Assembly (NCBI GenBank): GCA_965153455.1
Contig: OZ234497.1
Span: 15,238,302 to 15,302,301, forward strand
Length of the DNA: 64,000 nt
Reading direction: 5' to 3'
From: Sphagnum compactum
Taxonomy: Eukaryota; Bryophyta; Sphagnopsida; Sphagnales
The notes under the pieces are model-generated. The model was not told the DNA's origin and did not search any database. It worked only from the letters and a program-made list of their open reading frames with translations. Both the position numbers and the translations under genes were made by a program. Numbering within the stretch: the stretch's first letter is position 1; each line of letters opens with the position of its first letter. Below are positions 56,699-64,000 of the stretch, piece by piece.

Positions 56699-59600
56699 TT
56701 TAGAAAATTTTAATATAGCCTCAATTGGCATTTGCCATACTTATAAAATATAAATCAAATGCCCTCCCACTCCTCACCCACAAACACGGCAAAATGAATA
56801 CTATAAAGTGAGATCAATGATTACCGTTGGCCAATTAAAAACACAGAACAACAATCATTTTATTTTATTTATTTGTCTCGTCACTTGGACCCATAAAAAA
56901 CAATGAATAATAGTTGATTTTTAATTTATTGCACCTTTTTGGGGCCCAAAAGCATGTGCAATTTTATTATATGTGCATTTTTCAGGCCTAAAGTGATTTT
57001 TCAAAGAATCCATGGAACTTGATTGCTATACTTCATCCAAAATTCCCGGTTCAAGACGTTTTGTAGTTGGCCCTAGACATGCCTTTTAGGCTGAGGAAGA
57101 TTTAGCCAAATCTGGCTATAAGCAAGAAACAAACTACAAATCTTTTGATCATCTTCCTCTATTTCTGGCTACACAATGAAAACCAAGCATATGAATCTGA
57201 TGATTGTATTTTATTTTCCCTCACTCACTTCTGATAGCCCGCTTGAAAACCGGAAAATTTCTTTATTTTAAAATTAAAATAAAAATAGAATCCCCAGTAT
57301 TAAATGCCGACTATTAAGTGACAACCTCAGAATTGCCTAGGTCTAGATGTGGCTAATTTAATTAGTTTAATTTCAAAAATGGCAAAACATCCCTAAAAAC
57401 TACAGTTTTTTAATCTCAATGAGCTAAGAGCCATTCATTTGAAACCTTTATTCATTTTTTTGAAAAAAATTTGATACTTATTAAGGGGTTAAGGAATACT
57501 ACGGTTAAAGTTTTAATTGGTGAAAAATAAGTTTAAGTGATACGTATGGTTTAGAAAAAAAAAAAAGGTTTGTTGGAGGAGGCATCACAAAGCTCTTGCA
57601 ATGGCTTCTTCCTTGCATTCTTTGCAAGAATAAAAATGATGTTTAATGTTTAGTTTTTGTGCTTATTTTGTTGTTTGTTAATAAGGATTAGTGTTTTGAT
57701 TAGTTGGTTAATTTAGTTTGTTGAGTTTCATCACCTTTTTGTTAAGCATTGCCTTTTTTGTTGTGCGCTTTTGATTAGTTTCGTCGCCTCCTTGTTATTG
57801 TTGTCTCTTGAAAGGGGTTTGAAGTTTATTTTGAATGGGATGAACTTGTGGACATATAAAATGTTGGAAGAAAAATTTATATGTTTTTCATTATTCTTTT
57901 GGTTTTTGTAATTTAAATTTAAAAAAAAGAAAAATTAGTGTTTGAAAAAAAGAGCTTTTGATAATCACTATGTGAAAATTGCATTTGAAAATTGATTGGT
58001 ATGAAACATTTGAAGCTTGCTCTTTGACACTTGGGGTGAAATGATCTTTTGCAATTTTTTGAAACCTTGCTTGGGTTTGTTGAAGATAATTTTTTAAAAT
58101 AAAAATAAAAATTGGGGGGAATTTCATAAAGTCTTTTCAAACCTAGACCTAACAATTCTATGAAAAAATAGATAATTGCCCAACAATAGAAATTACTAGA
58201 GTTGGGAATTTCTTTTTTATTTTTGAAAATTTTTGGTTCCAATTTTTTAAGATAAAGTTTTAAGAACCAGCCCAATTCTTTCAATAATTTTTCTTTTCTA
58301 TCTTTAAATAATTGTTTGGGGTCTCAAATTTTTGAATTTTTTTATTGGCCTAGTTTTCATAAATTCAAAAGCAATCAGTTATCTAAGGTCGATTTCACAA
58401 CTTAGTTATCAATTTTTTTAAATATATATTTTAGAAATGAAAAAAATATTGTTAAAATTAAAAATAATTCAAAAAATTTAAAATTGATGAAAATGTCATT
58501 CTTGGTTACCTACTAGAACCATGTGGATTTTTTATTTTTTATTTTTCCAATTCTAGCCATTGGAAGTTCCAAGATTCATTACAATTAAAAAAAATAAAAT
58601 TCATTTGAAAACAAAAGTTCACCATTTTAATAAAAAAGTTGATTGGGGATGTGTTGAAGATGGGAAATTAATCACCAAAAGAGATTTTTAGGGGGAAAAC
58701 TCTTGTATCAATCGTTTTGCAATACAAGAATTTGTGATATTTAAAATATAAAAATCAATAGCCATAGGTGATTTGATAATAATTGGTTAAGATGGGGGTT
58801 TGTTACTTATGTGTGGAAGGATAGGTGTATGGGAGTAAGACAATAATGAATATGCTTGACATGGGTAGAAGGTGTGAATGTTGTGAATATGGTTTAGGTG
58901 GAAATTTTGGATACATAGGTGATATGGGGATGCATGATATATGAGTATAAGGCTATTATTTCAATGTGATTTTGGTGAATTCTTATTTTTACTAGTTTTT
59001 TTTACATCAACTGAGATTTATTTATTTATAAATGAACAACATGTTCATGATTTTTGTATGTTAAATTATATGCCCCAAAAAATATGATTCTCAAGATGAT
59101 GGTGAGGGCAATGATGGAAGAGATATAATAAGACTATGTTATTTGTGAATATGTGTTAGTGAGCTCCTATCCCATTGTCCTAAGTGTATTGATTTTTTTA
59201 TAAGCTCACACATCCTATTACTATTTCAATCAATTTATGAGTTTTCATGGAACTTTGTTAAATGTTATTTTTGATTATTTTAATTATTTTTTAGACAAAA
59301 ATCATTTAAATTTTGATAATTTTTGTGTATTGAGTCTAAAAATTGTGAAGGAATGTGACAAACAACTTTGTAAAGGGTTTTTTATTAGTAACAGAAGTGA
59401 AACAAGGGCTCCATAGTTTAGGAGGTTTCATTGTGAACATGTCAAACAAACACATATTTATATATAGAAATGTGGGTTAACTTTTCATTAGGTGGGACAA
59501 ACCACAAGGAAATCCATCACATCAATTTGAAGGATGTTTTAGTAGTTGAAAAGGTGTGATGAGACTATGAAGTTATATTTGGGAGAGAATATGTCAAATC

Positions 59601-60596
59601 CTACATGTGTGAATGTCACATTCTTGATGATTAAATTTTGAGGTGTTTTAAAACAATGAAAATAATAGAAATGGGCAAAAAGGAAATAAGGGAAGGGTGA
59701 AAATATGTGGTTGGAGAGGGGGAATACTTCAAACCTTTCAATAATCAAATTATGGGGAAATGTTTTTTGAACCACAAAACTATTTCAATGGAAAGTGATG
59801 GAGAAAAACACGAGGGATGGTTTATATAGAGGAAATGTAATGAACAAATATAAAGAGAAAGGTGTTTGTGTAAATGAGATGAAAATTAGGAAAAAATGCC
59901 CAAGAATCAAATTAAATTATATTTTTACGACTTGTTAGGGTAGTGGTGTAACATTTGCAATGTTAATATTTTGGGTGGAAAACATATTGGGGTCAAATAT
60001 TAAAAGGATTACCTAAACAATTGGAGGTAAATAATTGTGTGGATGATTTGGGTGCATTAAAAAGCATAAGATGTTTCATTTTGTAACACGGGCATGTCTA
60101 ACCTCCTCCTTGTTAATGTCTGGTCTTAATGACCCAGTTGCCCAAAGATGATATCAAAGGGGTATGGACATTCTAATGACAATGATTCATCGAATTTAAT
60201 TTAAGTAGGAGGATTTTTACATTCCATAAGTCATAAGTTGTCATTGTCATTTGGATAATTCCAAATGGGAATATGTTTGGCCTATTCCCAAGTCAATAAG
60301 CATGGAAAGGTGTTTTTTTTTATCTACGTCTTTTTAAAGTTTTTTTTCCAATGTCATATTTTTATTGATGTTATATTTATGAAATTAATTAAATTTAACA
60401 TTATGTCTGGACATTTTTGCAACTATCATCAATTTTTAGTCATGTAATCATTTTTAGTTGTATAATACAACATAATTTTGTTTACAATTACATGATTAGG
60501 TCATGTCATGAAATTCACAACCACATGATTAAAGCATATGTTTTGATTTCAAAATCACTTTGACCACGTAACAAAATGTATTGAACACATTAGAAA
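56699..60596. other. AT-rich intergenic DNA of 3.9 kb
   Basis: No gene is seen. The minus frames at 57891-58284 and 59539-59775 are Phe/Lys/Asn-rich, as expected from AT-rich sequence, and lack domain signatures. Confidence 0.5.
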
Positions 60597-60790
60597 CACT
60601 ACTAGGAAATGCGTCCTAGTTCACTATGGGTTTCACTAGATTTTTGAGTGAATTTGGACATTTTTACCCAGTGAAATTGTTTAACCCCCTAGTGAACAGG
60701 GACTAGTTGCTATGGACAATGACTTGTTTCAGTAGTACCTAATGAAACAAGATTATTCTCAAGTGAAATACAAATTTACCAAACCATTTA
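60597..60790 (+). mobile_element. CACTA (En/Spm) transposon left terminus
   Basis: Begins CACTACTAGGAAATGCGTCC, the canonical plant CACTA form, with an internal hairpin CTAGGA-aatgcg-TCCTAG. The next 180 bases carry subterminal motifs repeated in both directions: TTCACTATGGG, TTTCACTAGA, CCAGTGAAA, CTAGTGAAC, TAATGAAAC and AAGTGAAAT. No matching TAGTAGTG end was found before the window edge, so the element may extend beyond it or be a solo end. Confidence 0.65.
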
Positions 60791-60889
60791 CTTGCTAGTT
60801 AATTAACTAACCAATATGGAAATTAATTAATTTTTAATTATTTAATATATAATATTATTGATAATTTCATGATTTTTAAAGCCTATTAT

Positions 60890-60985
60890 TTATTGACACG
60901 TGTCACTACCTACGTTAGATTTTTAACCTAGCCTAGGTAGGTAGGTAGGCTACGTAATCAACCTACGCACCTAACCTAAGAATTC
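60890..60985. repeat. Cluster of short palindromes
   Basis: TGACACGTGTCA (about 60895-60906) is a perfect palindrome, followed by TACCTACG, CCTAGCCTAGG, three TAGG steps and CTACGTAATCAACCTACG. Similar TAGGTACCTACG text occurs at 18195-18277. Confidence 0.45.
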
Positions 60986-61429
60986 GATAAGAGAATATTC
61001 GGTCAACATACCATTGTTGACCACACATAACACCACGCATGAGGTTTGATCCTTTGACCTTTGGAATGGGGGCAAACACCTTTACCTTCAAAGCACCCCA
61101 CTTGTTGTGATAATATGTTACATTACATTCTATTTATCAAATACTTCATTTTAAACATTACAAAAACATAAACTTTGAAAATTCATATTTTATTGAGATT
61201 TTGTTCAAATGAAATGATTCGAGTTTTTTTTTAAAAAAAATTCCATAATGTACATAATTACATTTATTTCCTTTTGAAAGTTTAAAATCATTTAAACAAA
61301 AAAAAAGTTGAATATCATTATTCAATAACATTTCAATGACCATTCTTTTGAAAAATAAATTTAGTAAATGGATTTTTTAATTAATATAATAATTTTACAT
61401 ATGTTAAACTACTTTCAATTATTATATGA

Positions 61430-61900
61430 CTATTTTTCATTAATTTAAATTATTGCACCCTACATTATTTACGGTTATTTATGACTATTCTCAATTACTT
61501 TTGGTTATTTTTGGTTATTTCACCCTAAGCTACTTTTGGTTATTTTAAGTTTTTTTTGGCTATTTTAACTTATTTCACCTAAGGCTATTTTAAGCTATTG
61601 TAAGTTTTTTGGCTATTGTAAGTTATTTTTGGCTATTGTAGATTTTTTCAATTTAGACTATTTGCAGTTATTATAAATTACTTTTGGTTATTTTAAATTA
61701 TTTCACCTTAAGCCATTTTCAGATATTGTACGTTTTTTGTCTATTCTATGTTTTATTTGCTATTGTAAATTATTTCAATTTAGACTACTTGTAGTTATTA
61801 TAAATTACTTTTGGCTATTGAAAATTATTTCACCTTAAGTTATTTTTGTTTATTAAAAATTATTTCACCTTAAATTATTTTTGGCAATCCTAAGTAATTA
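61430..61900 (+). repeat. Degenerate TTATT/GGCTATT repeat field, outer part
   Basis: Dominated by diverged units such as CTTTTGGTTATTTTAAATTA, TTTCACCTTAAG, and GGCTATTGTAAGTTATT. The period is irregular at about 50-70 bases. Non-coding. Confidence 0.7.
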
Positions 61901-62830
61901 TAATATGGCTATTGGTTGTTCTTTTATTAGTGCTATTAGTGGTTTTTAATGGCTATTGGTTGTTCTTTTATTAGTGCTATTGGTGGTTTTTTATGGCTAT
62001 TGGTTGTTCTTTAATTAGTGCTATTGGTGGTTATTAACGGTTATTGGTACCTATTCTATTTGTGGCTATTAATGTTTTTTAGTTGTTATTTTATTAATAA
62101 TTATTGGTGGTTATTTTATTAATGGTCATTAGTAGTTATTCTATTGGTGGTTGTTCGTGGTTATTCTATTGGTGGCTATTGGTGGCTATTATATGAATGG
62201 TTACTGGTGGCTATTATATTAATGGCTATGGGTGGCTATTATATGAATGGTTACTAGTGGCTATTATATTAATGGCTATGGGTGGCTATTTCTATTAATG
62301 GCTACTGGTGGCTATTTTTATTAATGGTTACTAGTGCCTATTTCTATTAATGGCTACTGGTGGCTATTCTATTAATGGCTACTGGTGACTATTCTATTAA
62401 TGGCTACTGGTGACTATTCTATTAATGGCTATTGGTGGCTATTCCATTAATGACTATTTGTGATTAATGTATTAATGGCTATCGGTGGCTATTCTATTAA
62501 TGGTTATTCGTGATTAATCTATTACTGGCTATTGTGGCTATTTTATTAATGGCTATTGGTGCTTATTCTATTAATGGCTATTTGTGCCTATTCTATTAAT
62601 GGCTATTGGTGCCTATTCTATTAATGGCTATTGGTGGTTATTTTATTAATGGTTGTTGGTGGCTATTCTATTAATGGCTATTGGTGGTTATTCTATTAAT
62701 AGTTATTAGTGATTATTCCGTTGTGAGCCATTGGTGGTTACTTTATTGGTGGTTATTGATGACTATTTTATTAATGGTTATTAATGGTTATTGTATTATA
62801 AGTTATTGTTAGTTATTATATGTTATATTA
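61901..62830 (+). repeat. 25-bp minisatellite, GGCTATTGGTGGCTATTCTATTAAT family
   Basis: Around 30 or more units of about 25 bp. The most regular block, 62290-62720, repeats ATTAATGGCTACTGG then TGGCTATTCT with mostly single-base changes (GACTATT, GGTTATT, CCTATT). It grades into the TTATT field to the left. Confidence 0.85.
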
Positions 62831-62961
62831 AAACTATTGGTGATTATTGTATTATAAATTATTGTTTAATATCACAATATATAATATCCTTGGGTGGTCG
62901 TCCTTTCCATCCATCCGTCCCGTCATCCATCATTCCAAGTTCTTCATCCCAGAAGAAGAAG

Positions 62962-63059
62962 ATGATGGAAGAGGAGGAGGACGAATGGCAACAACAGCAG
63001 ATTGGTGGAGGAGGAGAAGTTTGGATTAGCAACAGCAGCAGCAGATTGACTTTGCTATT
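62962..63059 (+). CDS. Isolated candidate first exon, unknown product
   Basis: ATG opens MMEEEEDEWQQQQIGGGGEV then WISNSSSRLTLL and reaches a consensus donor, GTAAGT at 63060. Surrounding DNA from about 62895 to 63235 is richer in G and C than both flanks. No second exon was identified before the window ends. It may be the start of a gene, a captured gene fragment between repeat arms, or chance low-complexity text. Confidence 0.3.
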
Positions 63060-63060
63060 G

Positions 63061-63599
63061 TAAGTGCATCCCAACTTGACTGCCTTTAGTTGGGGCTATG
63101 ATGTGCATTGGGTCATCAATTTAAACTGTTTTTAGAACATGTGGGCATTGGACACGACTCCACCCGGCTCACCCGGCCCACCCCCCCCAAGATGCAAAAC
63201 ATTATTTCCCCACCAAACTTAAGGGGGTTAGGGTTAGCATGCCCTTCATAAACGCGTTTCAAAAGAAGAAAGCTTGGAATCTGCCCAAATCCTCCACAAA
63301 TCTTGGCAATTTCAAAACCTGTTTTTTTTCTCCTCAAAATGTGTCGATTTCAAAACTTTTTTTTTTCACCCTCCTGGAAATGTGGCGATTTAGTTTTTTT
63401 TTTGGAAATTTTCCAAAACGCTCGCTTCACCATGTATGTTTTCATGGGGGACTTTTCAACGGATTTTCGCCACAAAAAATAAATAAAATAAAAATAAATT
63501 AGCTGCTTTACACCTTTGTGTGTGTCTCTCTCGGTTTAAAGAAACCAAGGGACTTCATAGTGTCCGAAGGTCACGGGTACCCACTAGTTCTATGTTATA
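63061..63599. other. Mixed spacer after the candidate exon
   Basis: Contains a C-run (63180-63188), GGGGGTTAGGGTTAGC near 63224, and T-runs. No coding segment could be joined to the upstream donor. Confidence 0.35.
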
Positions 63600-64000
63600 A
63601 TATCATAGGCTATTGGTAGTCATTATATTGTAGGTATTTAAAATTATTTTTCATAGGTTATTATTTTTTATTCTAAGTTATTTTTACCTTAGGTCATTAT
63701 ATTTTGTTTTAAAATATTTTAAAGTTATTATGCTTAGGAATAAATAATTTATAATAACACTTAGTAGAATGACCTTGAATAATTTAACGTATAACTTGAA
63801 ATAACATATATTAATTTAAAATAAAATAACTTAAGGTATAGCCTAAAGTTAGTTGAATAATTTAATTTTAAATAATTTAAAAGCTTATAATAAACTAGTT
63901 AAGATACTTTAAAGTAAAATAACATATAATAATTTAGGGTACAATAATTTATAATAGCCTATAATTACATAAAATATAAGTTAGAATAACTGAAGTGGCT
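63600..64000 (-). repeat. TTATT repeat field, inverted orientation
   Basis: From about 63730 the strand reads AATAAT, AAAATAACTTAAGG and TTTAGGGTACAATAATTTATAA. Its reverse complement (TTATAAATTATTGTACCCTA and similar) resembles 61440-61700. It continues past the window edge. Confidence 0.5.

Noticed and set aside
63220-63240. Telomere-like GGGTTAGGGTTAG, and CCCTAAACC text elsewhere
   Set aside because: Only one or two units each, not an interstitial telomeric array.
1-64000. CRISPR array, operon-like cluster, or phage-type system
   Set aside because: All tandem repeats found lack unique equal-length spacers, and all genes have plant exon structure or plant families.

Overview
The window comes from the nuclear genome of a land plant. 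It has intron-containing genes with GT-AG splice sites in long AT-rich intergenic DNA. The genes are plant-type: a GT37 xyloglucan-type fucosyltransferase, a plastid-targeted cofactor-dependent phosphoglycerate mutase, and the chloroplast lipid-import protein TGD2. Degenerate plant retroelements and small inverted-repeat transposons lie between them. The species cannot be fixed from the sequence. A non-flowering land plant (bryophyte or fern) is my weak inference.

Layout. 1-505: 3' end of a VPS24/CHMP3 (ESCRT-III) gene, + strand, with a poly(A) signal at 1035. 1987-4090: intronless GT37 fucosyltransferase with a strong-context upstream ORF and a tandem repeat running through its stop codon. 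6279-9220: seven-exon dPGM gene, - strand, fully resolved. 9.4-26.5 kb: gene-poor DNA with a MITE-like repeat, a CACTA-like terminus, a broken retroelement (13.4-14.7 kb), minisatellites and a 1.3-kb-spaced duplication. 27205-28131: mitochondrial-type rhomboid protease, - strand, with a GC-rich promoter near 29.3 kb and two splice-bounded candidate exons upstream. 29.4-30.06 kb: about nine copies of a 70-80 bp tandem repeat. 30949-40312: a very large gene for a ZFC3H1-like nuclear RNA-exosome adaptor, + strand. 41.5-45.9 kb: dead Ty1/copia element split by two small transposons that share terminal inverted repeats. 46-53.2 kb: AT-rich DNA with a third copy of that transposon and a pogo/mariner-like element with TA target duplications. 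53237-55422: four-exon TGD2, - strand, fully resolved. 55.7-56.7 kb: two short inverted-repeat elements, one a long foldback. 60.6-64 kb: a CACTA terminus, a large degenerate TTATT-type repeat with a 25-bp minisatellite core, and one isolated coding-like exon.

The genes do not form a pathway. They are independent housekeeping genes: vesicle sorting, wall glycosylation, plastid glycolysis, mitochondrial proteolysis, nuclear RNA decay, plastid lipid import. I found no tRNA, rRNA, CRISPR or prokaryotic-type cluster, and nothing that amounts to a new biochemical system. The most unusual material is in the repeats: a stop codon inside a minisatellite, nested small transposons whose insertion can be read out of a dead copia ORF, and the TTATT repeat field.
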